Source of the DNA: Ignavibacteriota bacterium
GTDB lineage: Bacteria > Bacteroidota > Ignavibacteria > Ignavibacteriales > Melioribacteraceae
Assembly (NCBI GenBank): GCA_013112585.1
Contig: JABFGH010000016.1
Coordinates: forward strand, 69,330-102,352
Length of the DNA: 33,023 bases
Direction: 5' to 3'
Shown: positions 1-7,571 of the stretch, one piece after another
How positions within the stretch are numbered: the first letter of the stretch is position 1
Layout of the letters: the number at the start of each line of letters is the position of its first letter
The notes under the pieces: model-generated
What the model saw: the letters and a program-made list of their open reading frames with translations, nothing else
What the model was told of the DNA's origin: nothing
Databases searched by the model: none
Translations under genes and position numbers: made by a program

Positions 1-693
1 TCGGAAGCCGGAAACCTGAAAGACGGCGAACCTTACAGCATTGATAATGAAGACGGCAATCATGAATATCTATCAACAAAAGGAAGGTTTGTCTGGGAGA
101 AAAATGTTAAGCCCGATTATGTATGGTTCAACGGTAAAGCCGATCATTATGTTCTCGGCGATTCTATAAAATCAATACCCGTTGAAATGAATACCCTTTA
201 CGGTTCTCATGATGATCCCGATTCGAAAATTGTTCCGGTAAAAATACATGTCGGCGATCAAATTTATGATAAGAAAAACAACATACTTATCCAGCCGAAG
301 TTATTTGCCGAGGAAGCCGGCGACAGCGCATACTGGAAAGATTTTGATTGGGGATTAGCTGCAGAAGCCGGAATGGAAAGAGTAGGACTGCCTTACAGCG
401 GCGAGTATGGCTTTGTTAAAACAAAAATGTATTGGCCCGTTAACCACATGGTTGCCACTAAAGAAAATTCCGTTCAATGTGCCGAGTGCCATACGCAAAG
501 CGAAGATGGAAGACTTGCATCGCTCGAAGGTTTCTATCTGCCCGGCAGAGATCACAGCAGCGTGCTTGATTTTATCGGCAGGCTTGATGTTCTGCTCGCT
601 CTACTAGGCGTGTTTATTCATGGTTCAATTAGAGTCTTTTTAGTTTTACGTAAAAGAAAATATTCCGTTCAAACAATAAATGAAAAAGTTTAA
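1..693 (+). CDS. Octaheme tetrathionate-reductase-family cytochrome c, C-terminal part (5' truncated by window edge)
   Basis: The frame is open from base 1, so the N-terminal part and most heme sites lie outside the window; about 230 residues are visible. They contain one c-type heme site, CAECH, after a stretch with MYWPVNHMV, and an upstream segment with FVWEKNVKPDYVWFNG. These fit the C-terminal region of the octaheme tetrathionate reductase (OTR) family, periplasmic multiheme enzymes that can reduce tetrathionate, nitrite or hydroxylamine in vitro. A hydrophobic segment (DVLLALLGVFIHGSIRVFLV) followed by Arg/Lys suggests a C-terminal membrane anchor. The next gene starts 3 bases after the stop and encodes a membrane cytochrome b, a plausible electron partner. 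The physiological substrate cannot be decided here. An ATG at 187 is internal and is not the start. Confidence 0.8.
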   Translation, partial: SEAGNLKDGEPYSIDNEDGNHEYLSTKGRFVWEKNVKPDYVWFNGKADHYVLGDSIKSIPVEMNTLYGSHDDPDSKIVPVKIHVGDQIYDKKNNILIQPKLFAEEAGDSAYWKDFDWGLAAEAGMERVGLPYSGEYGFVKTKMYWPVNHMVATKENSVQCAECHTQSEDGRLASLEGFYLPGRDHSSVLDFIGRLDVLLALLGVFIHGSIRVFLVLRKRKYSVQTINEKV

Positions 694-696
694 CAA

Positions 697-1338
697 ATGA
701 AAAAAGTATTTATCTATCCAAAGTTTGAAAGATTTTGGCATTGGACACAAGCCACATTAATTATGTTTTTAGCATTAACCGGCTTTGAAGTGCACGGAAG
801 CATTAGTGTATTTGGTTTTGAGCAGGCTGTCCGCTTTCACAGAATAAGCTCGTATGCATTATTACTATTAATTGCATTTGCAATTTTTTGGCATATTACT
901 ACCGGTGAGTGGCGCAACTATATTCCTACTACCAAAAAAATAAAAGACCAAATTAAATACTACACCACCGGAATATTTAAAGGCGAAAAACACCCTACGG
1001 ATAAAAATGAATTAAGTAAATTAAACCCGCTTCAAAAAATTGTGTACTTCGGGTTTAAGGTTGTTTTGATTCCGCTTGTTGTTGTAACCGGAATTTTATA
1101 CATGAACTACAAATCAATTGATGAAAATAATATAATAGTGATAAGCGAAATTCCTTTGGATATTTTAGCAATCCTCCATACATTCGGTGCATTTTTGCTG
1201 ATCAGCTTTCTGATCGTACACGTTTATATGACAACCACCGGTGAAACACCAACCTCAAACATCAAGGCAATGATTACCGGCTATGAAGAAATTGAAGAAG
1301 AAATAGACAAACAAAATAAAAGTGAAAATGAAAAGTAA
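697..1338 (+). CDS. Membrane cytochrome b (b561 / thiosulfate-reductase cytochrome b-like)
   Basis: A 213-aa integral membrane protein with about four hydrophobic segments (roughly residues 18-38, 50-68, 108-133 and 152-178). Histidines in or near them (His15, His48, His66, His161, His175) are candidate heme b ligands, as in di-heme cytochrome b subunits of formate dehydrogenase, hydrogenase and thiosulfate reductase. The start FIYPKFERFWHW is typical of the family. The gene follows the octaheme cytochrome c by 3 bases and overlaps the next gene, so it is probably co-transcribed. The inferred role is electron exchange between the quinone pool and the periplasmic multiheme cytochrome. The C-terminus is a charged Glu/Lys-rich tail without recognised motifs. 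Confidence 0.82.
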   Translation: MKKVFIYPKFERFWHWTQATLIMFLALTGFEVHGSISVFGFEQAVRFHRISSYALLLLIAFAIFWHITTGEWRNYIPTTKKIKDQIKYYTTGIFKGEKHPTDKNELSKLNPLQKIVYFGFKVVLIPLVVVTGILYMNYKSIDENNIIVISEIPLDILAILHTFGAFLLISFLIVHVYMTTTGETPTSNIKAMITGYEEIEEEIDKQNKSENEK

Positions 1339-1852
1339 ACCTTACATGAATCCATACGCAGCCGGTTTTTTATTGGGACTCGTGCTGCTGGCAACAATTT
1401 ATATTACAGGGCGCGGACTTGGTGCAAGCGGTGCATTTAAAAGTGTTACTGTTGAAACCGTTAAAACCGTCGCGCCAAATCATCATGCTTCATCAGAGTT
1501 TTATTCAAGCTATGAAGAATCAAATCCGGGCGGTCCGTTAAAGTCGTGGCTGTTTTGGGAAGTGCTCGGCGTGTTTGTAGGCGCTTTTATCTCTGCCCTT
1601 CTTTCAAACAGAATTAATTTACGAATGGAACGCGGACCAAATGTTACACACCGTGTAAGAGTTGCAGCAGCTGTACTCGGCGGAGCACTATTCGGCTTCG
1701 GTTCTCAGTTCGGCAGGGGCTGTACAAGCGGTTCGGCTTTAAGCGGAATGGCGGTAATGTCATTCGGCGGTATAATTACAATGTTGGCTATTTTCGGTTC
1801 TGCTTATATGCTTGCATACTTTTTTAGAAACTTATGGATAAACAGAGGTTAG
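1328..1852 (+). CDS. YeeE/YedE-type sulfur-compound transporter half (DUF395)
   Basis: About 174 aa with a membrane segment near the N-terminus and two or three in the C-terminal half. It carries the YeeE/YedE signature GRGCTSGSALSGMA around residue 130, where the Cys is the conserved thiosulfate-handling residue in this family. YeeE (TsuA) imports thiosulfate; many relatives occur as two half-size proteins, as here. I place the start at the ATG at 1328, giving an 11-base overlap with the cytochrome b gene; a GTG at 1322 is possible. The next gene, a second YeeE/YedE protein, begins one base after this stop. Co-transcription with a multiheme cytochrome suggests transport of a sulfur compound linked to its oxidation or reduction. 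Confidence 0.85.
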   Translation: MKSKPYMNPYAAGFLLGLVLLATIYITGRGLGASGAFKSVTVETVKTVAPNHHASSEFYSSYEESNPGGPLKSWLFWEVLGVFVGAFISALLSNRINLRMERGPNVTHRVRVAAAVLGGALFGFGSQFGRGCTSGSALSGMAVMSFGGIITMLAIFGSAYMLAYFFRNLWINRG

Positions 1853-1853
1853 T

Positions 1854-3044
1854 ATGGGACCATTAGTACCTGAAGTTATAAGCAATGAATTTAACCTTAT
1901 GATCGCTTTCATAATCGGAATTGGATTCGGTTACGTTTTAGAGCAGGGCGGATTTTCATCTACAAGAAAATTAGCCGGGCTGTTTTACGGTTATGACTTT
2001 ACCGTACTTAGAGTATTTTTTACCGCAGGCGTAACTGCTATGGTTGGTGTGCTTCTGCTTAGTCATTTTAATTTACTTAACATAGAATTGATTTATGTTA
2101 ATCCAACGTTTTTATGGTCGGCATTAATTGGCGGCGGAATAATGGGTGCGGGATTTATTATAGGCGGCTTCTGTCCTGGAACCAGTGTTTGCGCAGCGGC
2201 TGCAGGCAGACTTGATGCAATGTTTTTTCTCGGCGGATCCTTTTTAGGAATTTTTGCTTTTACAGAATTGTACCCATACTTAAAAGATATTTACTTCGCC
2301 GAAAGCTGGGGCGCTGTTAAAATAAATGTATTCCTTGGATTGTCCAAAGAAGTGTTTGCCGTAATTTTAACTCTTGTTGCAATTGGTGCGTTTGTTGGTG
2401 TTAGATTTATTGAGGACCGAGTAAACGGAAAAGAAACAAAGTTTGATTCGGAAAAATTCAAATCACGTTTTGCAATGGCAGCCGTACCGGTTATTGTAAT
2501 TTTATTTACATCAATTGCACCAAGCGCTGATGAAATTATTGGAAATCAAGTAAACGCTAAACTCTCGAACAATAATTATAATTACAACAAAATTACTGTC
2601 GATAATTTAATTTCGGAACTGCTGAATAAAAATAATCAATACAACCTAATTGACTTACGAAGCAAAGAGGAATACAAAAAATCACATATTCCGCTGGCAA
2701 TTAATATTCCGTTCGATCAAATAAAAAATTACGAGTGGGAAAATTATTTTACACAAAAATTTAAAACAAATATTTTTTATTCAGATAACGTTGAAGAAGC
2801 AAAAAGGGCTTACTTGTTTGCTGAATATCTCGGCGATGCAAAAAGGGCTCTGCTAACGGAACCGATATCAACTTATTTTGCTGAGGTTAATCCGCAAAAA
2901 AGCAATGCCGCATTGAATAATGACGCAGTCATTAATTGGCGGGTTGAGTCTCATCAAGAGTTAATTGAAAAAGAGAAATTCCTTAGTAAGTTTTCGGCAC
3001 CTGTTAAAAAGAAAGTTTTAAAAATAAAAGGCGGGTGTAGTTAA
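1854..3044 (+). CDS. YeeE/YedE transporter fused to a Cys-less rhodanese-like domain with C-terminal GGCS
   Basis: 396 aa. Residues 1-225 hold about six membrane segments and the YeeE/YedE signature FCPGTSVCAAAAGRLD (Cys107, Cys113). Residues about 247-345 resemble a rhodanese domain, with LIDLRSKEEYKKSHIPLA at 264-281, but the catalytic Cys position in FYSDN (308-312) is Ser310. Positive charges lie in the loops after TM1 and TM5, which predicts an N-out topology and a periplasmic C-terminal domain. The last residues are KIKGGCS; Cys395 is the only cysteine outside the membrane part. GGC near a C-terminus recalls the GGCGG sulfur-binding arm of SoxY. A role as a periplasmic sulfur acceptor feeding the transporter is inference. 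It is the last gene of the operon. Confidence 0.85.
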   Translation: MGPLVPEVISNEFNLMIAFIIGIGFGYVLEQGGFSSTRKLAGLFYGYDFTVLRVFFTAGVTAMVGVLLLSHFNLLNIELIYVNPTFLWSALIGGGIMGAGFIIGGFCPGTSVCAAAAGRLDAMFFLGGSFLGIFAFTELYPYLKDIYFAESWGAVKINVFLGLSKEVFAVILTLVAIGAFVGVRFIEDRVNGKETKFDSEKFKSRFAMAAVPVIVILFTSIAPSADEIIGNQVNAKLSNNNYNYNKITVDNLISELLNKNNQYNLIDLRSKEEYKKSHIPLAINIPFDQIKNYEWENYFTQKFKTNIFYSDNVEEAKRAYLFAEYLGDAKRALLTEPISTYFAEVNPQKSNAALNNDAVINWRVESHQELIEKEKFLSKFSAPVKKKVLKIKGGCS

Positions 3045-3080
3045 TCATTATTTGTAAAGGGCTTTGAACCCTTCCTCATT

Positions 3081-3515
3081 TTAAAATGAAGTAATTTTAA
3101 TTTCATTGTTAATATTCAAACGTTTAAAATCTTTAGCATTCAACGTTACAATCTCTTTTGCTTTAGCTTTTCTTGCACACTCATATATCAAAGCGTCATA
3201 AACAATTCCACCCTTCAAATTTAAATTAGAAACCTTATCGATTAGTCTGAAATACTCATTTCCGTTTATTGAATGTACACTAGCAATTTTTTTAATATTT
3301 GCATCAACTAATTTTCGTGCAGTCGAAGGTGAAATTTTGGGCTTAAATGGGGCTGCGGTTAAAACACTGTAAACTTCTAAAAGTGAATGAGAGGATATAA
3401 CAAGTTTAAATTTTTTCGTTTTGGCTTTTAACAACCACTCTATCGCCATCTCGTGTTTGGGGTGTGCTTCAATAATGGCTGCAATTATTACTGAGCCATC
3501 AAACAATACTCTCAA
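3081..3515 (-). CDS. PIN-domain ribonuclease toxin (VapC-like)
   Basis: 144 aa, a normal length for VapC. The PIN fold's acidic metal-binding residues are in the expected places: Asp6 (LFDGS), Glu47 (SLLEVYS), Asp107 (VYDALI) and Asp129 (NAKDF). VapC toxins are Mg/Mn-dependent endoribonucleases that usually cut tRNA or rRNA and are neutralised by the partner antitoxin. The ATG overlaps the end of the upstream antitoxin gene by 4 bases (ATGA type), so the two are translationally coupled. It faces the sulfur operon tail to tail with only 36 bases between. The target RNA cannot be told from sequence. Confidence 0.9.
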   Translation of the reverse strand: MRVLFDGSVIIAAIIEAHPKHEMAIEWLLKAKTKKFKLVISSHSLLEVYSVLTAAPFKPKISPSTARKLVDANIKKIASVHSINGNEYFRLIDKVSNLNLKGGIVYDALIYECARKAKAKEIVTLNAKDFKRLNINNEIKITSF

Positions 3516-3778
3516 AGTTCATTCTCTCGATTAAGCAAACTTTTTGCTCGCCGCAATCTATCCGCCTGAAGTTCTGTTTCTAAATTGCCCTGTAGTTTGC
3601 CTGTAAATATCAATAAACCATTTTTGTTTATAATTGGGTCTTCATCTTCAATTGCTTCAATAATAATGCGCTTGCCATCTTTAACTATATTGATTGAAGT
3701 ATCAGGTTTGATTCCCAAATGATCACGTAGTTTTTTAGGAATTAATACTCTTCCGAATTTGTCTAACGTTGCAAGCAT
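3512..3778 (-). CDS. AbrB/MazE-type antitoxin (VapB-like)
   Basis: 88 aa. The N-terminal half (MLATLDKFGRVLIPKKLRDH, then LGIKPDTSINI) is a SpoVT/AbrB swapped-hairpin DNA-binding domain. The C-terminal half is charged (LQADRLRRAKSLLNRENEL), as expected for the toxin-binding tail of an antitoxin. It lies directly upstream of the PIN toxin gene and overlaps it by 4 bases, the standard antitoxin-first order. Such antitoxins repress their own operon; a paired direct repeat sits just upstream of the ATG and is a candidate operator. Confidence 0.88.
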   Translation of the reverse strand: MLATLDKFGRVLIPKKLRDHLGIKPDTSINIVKDGKRIIIEAIEDEDPIINKNGLLIFTGKLQGNLETELQADRLRRAKSLLNRENEL

Positions 3779-3787
3779 AATATTCTC

Positions 3788-3818
3788 TTTTTTGGCAATA
3801 TATTTTTTTTTTTGGCAA
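3788..3818 (-). promoter_or_regulatory. Candidate autoregulatory operator of the toxin-antitoxin operon
   Basis: The 11-mer TTTTTTGGCAA (plus strand) occurs at 3788-3798 and again at 3808-3818, exactly 20 bases apart, about two helical turns, just upstream of the antitoxin ATG. Two in-phase copies fit binding by two AbrB-type dimers. The repeats are partly T-tracts, so chance similarity cannot be excluded. Confidence 0.4.
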
Positions 3819-3917
3819 AAGCAAATTCTTTAAAAACATGGTTTTAAAAGATAAAAGATTATGGGGTTATGACATAGGTTGATTTTTATTTTATAGTACG
3901 TTCAATCTTTCATAAAT

Positions 3918-4334
3918 TTAATACGACTTAACTTCCATACCCCAAGTTACCCCACAATACGGACAAGTATCTCCTGCCTTTGATGAATTTGGGACACCAT
4001 TGCTGCAAGAGCCGCATGATTTTTGTACAAGATTATTTGCTTCAGGTGAGTATGTAAACTTTTCCCCTTTGTGATTAATTATATCCTCAGCATTTAAGTA
4101 TCCCTCTTTAACAACTTGATCTAACGATTTTGGCGTTTTGCCTTTTTCTAATTCATAAATCTGCACCGCTGAATTTATCATTCTAAGTTTAACTTTATCC
4201 CCGGCTTCCGCCGCTTCTTTTTGAATACTGCTAATAAGCGAGGGCTTGCTTTTTTCCGTACATGATAAAACAACAAAAGAAATAAAAAGTATGGTTATTA
4301 AACTTTTTAAGAAGTATCCAATTTCTGTTTTCAT
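3918..4334 (-). CDS. Lipoprotein with C-terminal four-cysteine (zinc-ribbon-like) motif
   Basis: 138 aa. The N-terminus has a hydrophobic segment ending in VVLSC, a lipobox with Cys25 as the lipidated residue. The middle (RMINSAVQIYELEKGKTPKS, then LDQVVKEGYL) resembles the globular part of type II secretion/pseudopilin GspG-like proteins. The end carries CGSC (107-110) and CPYC (124-127), a spacing that could form a zinc ribbon or disulfides. A four-Cys zinc-type motif on an envelope-anchored protein is uncommon. The gene is downstream of the subtilisin gene on the same strand but separated from it by a palindrome. No specific function is recognised. Confidence 0.7.
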   Translation of the reverse strand: MKTEIGYFLKSLITILFISFVVLSCTEKSKPSLISSIQKEAAEAGDKVKLRMINSAVQIYELEKGKTPKSLDQVVKEGYLNAEDIINHKGEKFTYSPEANNLVQKSCGSCSNGVPNSSKAGDTCPYCGVTWGMEVKSY

Positions 4335-4357
4335 GTGTTAACCTAAATTATCTGATA

Positions 4358-4385
4358 GTAGAGACGTTCGGCAGAACGTCTCTAC
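4358..4385. repeat. Palindromic REP-like element (12-bp perfect arms)
   Basis: GTAGAGACGTTC at 4358-4369 is the exact reverse complement of 4374-4385, with a 4-base loop (GGCA). It sits 8 bases downstream of the subtilisin stop codon. Similar GTAGAGACGTT palindromes are dispersed intergenic repeats in several bacteria. There is no flanking T-run, so it is not a classical intrinsic terminator, though it may stabilise the 3' end of the mRNA. Confidence 0.75.
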
Positions 4386-4393
4386 GCTGGAGA

Positions 4394-7219
4394 TTATTTC
4401 AAAAGCATCATCTTGCGGGTTTGTGAATAACTGCCTGCTTCAATTTTATAAAAATACATTCCGCTGCTTAGTCCGGCGCCATTAAAATTATAATCATAAG
4501 TGCCTGGCTGCATCTCTGTGTCAATTAATTCGGCGACTTCTCTTCCAAGCAAATCATATATCTTTAAGCTAACCAATCCGCTTTCGGGAATTGAAAAATT
4601 TATTTTCGTTGATGGGTTAAACGGGTTTGGATAATTCTGAGCCAGGTTAAATTCAATCGGCAAAGTTGTTTCGCTTTCCACATCTGTAAGTGTATTGTAC
4701 TTTGCACGACCTGCTTGTATAGCTGTTCTTAAATCTTCTAAATTATTTCCGGCAGCTATAGCAAACGCGGCAACGGCACTGCCTCCGGCATCAATATCTA
4801 AGGGTGCCGCAGATACAACATAAGAAATATCCCCGGCAGGCAAACTTGTATTCTGTATTCCGCTGGAAAGAGCTGTCCACTTTTCAGCATCGGAAAAATT
4901 ATCATAAATATTTATTCCGCCTGAAGATCCGTCATTTCTTATTCCTCTAAAGCCGCCGCCTGATGAAGATAGAACTGCCGCCCCAACATAGGTGTCTGGG
5001 TTTCCGCCTTGATGATATGCATAACCGAATTCATCTGAGACATCATAGCCGACAAGATCATTATCCCCAGTGCTTTCTAAAAGGTCCCAATCAAAAAATA
5101 ACCCTGCTCTTACGCCATTAATTGCCGATGTTGTTTTGTTTGTTAATTTGTATTTAAGAATAATATAGTTTTCATCTGCGGTTGCGGCATAGGAATAAGA
5201 AATTAATTCGGTTTCTATTCCAAGCTTTCCGCCGCCCGCGCCGTCATCATTAAATATTGTCAACCCCTGCTGATCGGCAACATCGCCGGGAACACTAATT
5301 ACAAGAGGCTGAACGGTTGAAAAATCTGTGCTTTGCGTACTTGAAATTCTTGCTGCATCCATCACACTTGCAGGTGAAGTTCCATACAAAAACGCTCCTT
5401 CAAACATTAAATTTGGACCATCAATAAACTTAAATCCTTCTCCTCTTGTGTTTGATGAGTAATCATCAAAACCCAAAGCCCCTTTGCTTGTAAGAGTAAG
5501 TGTAATATTATTACCCGATTGCGTGCTGTATGTTGGGTTTGCTCTAATCGAAATCCATTGAAAATCTTCATAAGCGCCATCGGTATAGTTTATTTTAAAA
5601 TTTATATCCGTGTTAAACGGTACAGAAGGAGAAAGTGTAAAAGAAAATTTATTTGAACTGTTATTAAACTCTTCAAGCATAGCAACGGCACCAGCCGAAA
5701 AGGATGAATTGTTAATTGTCACATTTCCATTTGTTGTTTCTATTGAGATTGTTAATCCTGAAGTTGCATTTAGGTAATTAACAAAATCCATTTCGATAGA
5801 AACATTTTCTCCCGGTTCAAAAATTCCGTCACCATCTCCTTCATCAATAAAAATATGATTGACCATACGGACAGATTTTGAATTTGCGTTTGATAAGGCT
5901 TTGAAAGCATTTATTCTTCCGCTGCCCAGCAGCCCGCTAAAACCGGAGTTTTGAGCATCAATATTATCGGCATTAACTCTTATTTGTTCTGCAACTTGAA
6001 GCGGTGTGTATGATGGAAACTGACTAAAAACCAGCCCGGCTAAACCCGCTGCCAACGGTGATGCCATTGATGTTCCCGACAGTGTAGCATAAGTATCATT
6101 CTGCCACGTGTTATAAATTGAAGAACCCGGAGCTAAAACATCAAGGAACATTCCATAATTTGAAAATGATGATCGAGTATCGGAAGAGGTTGTTGAGCCT
6201 ACTGAAAGCACACCCGGATAGGCAGCTGGATAAATAACTGTTGAAATACCGTTATTACCCGCAGCACCAACAACCAATGTACCTTGTGATATTGCATAAT
6301 CAATTGCAGCTTTTGCGGCAATGGAATAATTGAACCCGCCCCAACTGCAATTTATAACATGCGCTCCGTTATCAGCGGCATAAACTATTCCTTCATAACC
6401 ATAAGCAATTAAAGCCTGCCCGAAATCATTTCTTATATTATCCTGCGATGTCTTAACAGGCATTATCGTACAGTTGAAACCGATTGAAGAAACCCCAACA
6501 CCATTATCAGTTACCGCACTTGATATTCCGGCAACATGGGTTCCATGATCAGGTCTATCTTCTTTCGGATCGTTGTCCGGGGTTCCGGTTAATCCGCCAA
6601 AATCCCATCCGTTAATATCATCAATGTATCCGTTGCCGTCACTGTCGATTCCATTAACGGGGTCATCATTTACCCAAATGTTCGCTGCTAAATCAGGGTG
6701 GTCCCAGTCAACGCCGGTGTCATCAATTGCAATAATAATTGAGGAATCGCCTTTGTTAATATCCCAAGCGGCTTCCGACTGAATTTTAGAAATGGCATAC
6801 TGCGAAGCATGGTTGGGATCGTTTGGAGTATAAGCAAGCTGATATAAATAATGGGGTTCAGCCCATTCAACTAAATCACTTTTAGAAAGCTTGGCTGAAA
6901 TTAATTCCGGATCGATTGATGCGCTGATAAACATTGTAACAATTTTGTTAAGCTCCGCCGCTTCTTTGTTTTCAGCCTTCTTGATTTTATATTTTTGCTC
7001 AACCCTTGTAACACCAAATTTTTCTACTATACTTTTAACGCTTTCCGTTAATTCCACTTTGCCTTCAAGGGAAATAAACCCTGTTTGTTTAAGTTTTACA
7101 ACCACTCTATCTGCAAAATAATAAGTGTCATCTTTTTTAATTACGTTACTTTGCGCAATTAAACTAATGCTTAAAATTGTTAAGAGTAAAAAGGTTAATA
7201 CTGTTTTTGTTAATTTCAT
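4394..7219 (-). CDS. Secreted subtilisin-like S8 serine protease with type IX secretion sorting domain
   Basis: 941 aa. A signal peptide occupies about residues 1-22 (LLLTILSISLIAQS), followed by a prodomain-like region to about 130. The S8 catalytic triad is intact: Asp167 (IDDTG), His225 (PDHGTHVAG) and Ser384 (SGTSMASP), with oxyanion Asn322 in AAGNNG. A long beta-rich region (about 450-840) follows without clear family assignment. The last 80 residues are a type IX (Por) sorting domain with NYPNPFNPSTKI and a terminal KMMLLK. The enzyme should be exported by Sec, moved across the outer membrane by the type IX system, and act on extracellular proteins or peptides. A GAGGA ribosome-binding site precedes the ATG. 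The gene is apparently monocistronic. Confidence 0.93.
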   Translation of the reverse strand: MKLTKTVLTFLLLTILSISLIAQSNVIKKDDTYYFADRVVVKLKQTGFISLEGKVELTESVKSIVEKFGVTRVEQKYKIKKAENKEAAELNKIVTMFISASIDPELISAKLSKSDLVEWAEPHYLYQLAYTPNDPNHASQYAISKIQSEAAWDINKGDSSIIIAIDDTGVDWDHPDLAANIWVNDDPVNGIDSDGNGYIDDINGWDFGGLTGTPDNDPKEDRPDHGTHVAGISSAVTDNGVGVSSIGFNCTIMPVKTSQDNIRNDFGQALIAYGYEGIVYAADNGAHVINCSWGGFNYSIAAKAAIDYAISQGTLVVGAAGNNGISTVIYPAAYPGVLSVGSTTSSDTRSSFSNYGMFLDVLAPGSSIYNTWQNDTYATLSGTSMASPLAAGLAGLVFSQFPSYTPLQVAEQIRVNADNIDAQNSGFSGLLGSGRINAFKALSNANSKSVRMVNHIFIDEGDGDGIFEPGENVSIEMDFVNYLNATSGLTISIETTNGNVTINNSSFSAGAVAMLEEFNNSSNKFSFTLSPSVPFNTDINFKINYTDGAYEDFQWISIRANPTYSTQSGNNITLTLTSKGALGFDDYSSNTRGEGFKFIDGPNLMFEGAFLYGTSPASVMDAARISSTQSTDFSTVQPLVISVPGDVADQQGLTIFNDDGAGGGKLGIETELISYSYAATADENYIILKYKLTNKTTSAINGVRAGLFFDWDLLESTGDNDLVGYDVSDEFGYAYHQGGNPDTYVGAAVLSSSGGGFRGIRNDGSSGGINIYDNFSDAEKWTALSSGIQNTSLPAGDISYVVSAAPLDIDAGGSAVAAFAIAAGNNLEDLRTAIQAGRAKYNTLTDVESETTLPIEFNLAQNYPNPFNPSTKINFSIPESGLVSLKIYDLLGREVAELIDTEMQPGTYDYNFNGAGLSSGMYFYKIEAGSYSQTRKMMLLK

Positions 7220-7571
7220 CTGTTCCTCAAGTACAATTATTTTTAATTATTAAAGTATATGTGTAATTATTAACGGACAAGATATATAATTTTACCTAAA
7301 CCAAAAAATTAGTTTTAGCCGTTCATTTAGCTTATAGTTAAAATATTACAACGTAAAATTATTATTCTCTCTCATTACATCCTGTAAACGTTTATTTCCT
7401 AATTCAACTAATTTAATTTTATGCTGAGCGAATAAAGCATTTGCCGTTAATCCAATAAAAAATTAGTAACCGTTTTTTTGAAGAATGCTGTGCATTTTAA
7501 GTCTCGATTGCTTTAAACAAAAAAACCCCTATCAATAAAATTAATAGGGGCTATAAATTTAAAAATAAAAA
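7220..7571. other. Intergenic region between protease and trans-sulfuration genes
   Basis: 352 bases, very AT-rich. It should contain the protease promoter (minus strand, near 7230-7330) and contains the intrinsic terminator of the upstream trans-sulfuration gene at its other end. I see no convincing small gene or RNA in it. Confidence 0.5.
7519..7550 (-). terminator. Intrinsic terminator of the trans-sulfuration gene
   Basis: CCCCTAT (7526-7532) pairs with ATAGGGG (7544-7550) around an 11-base AT loop. On the minus strand the hairpin is followed by seven T residues (7525-7519). It lies 21 bases past the stop of the gene at 7572-8780. Confidence 0.88.
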
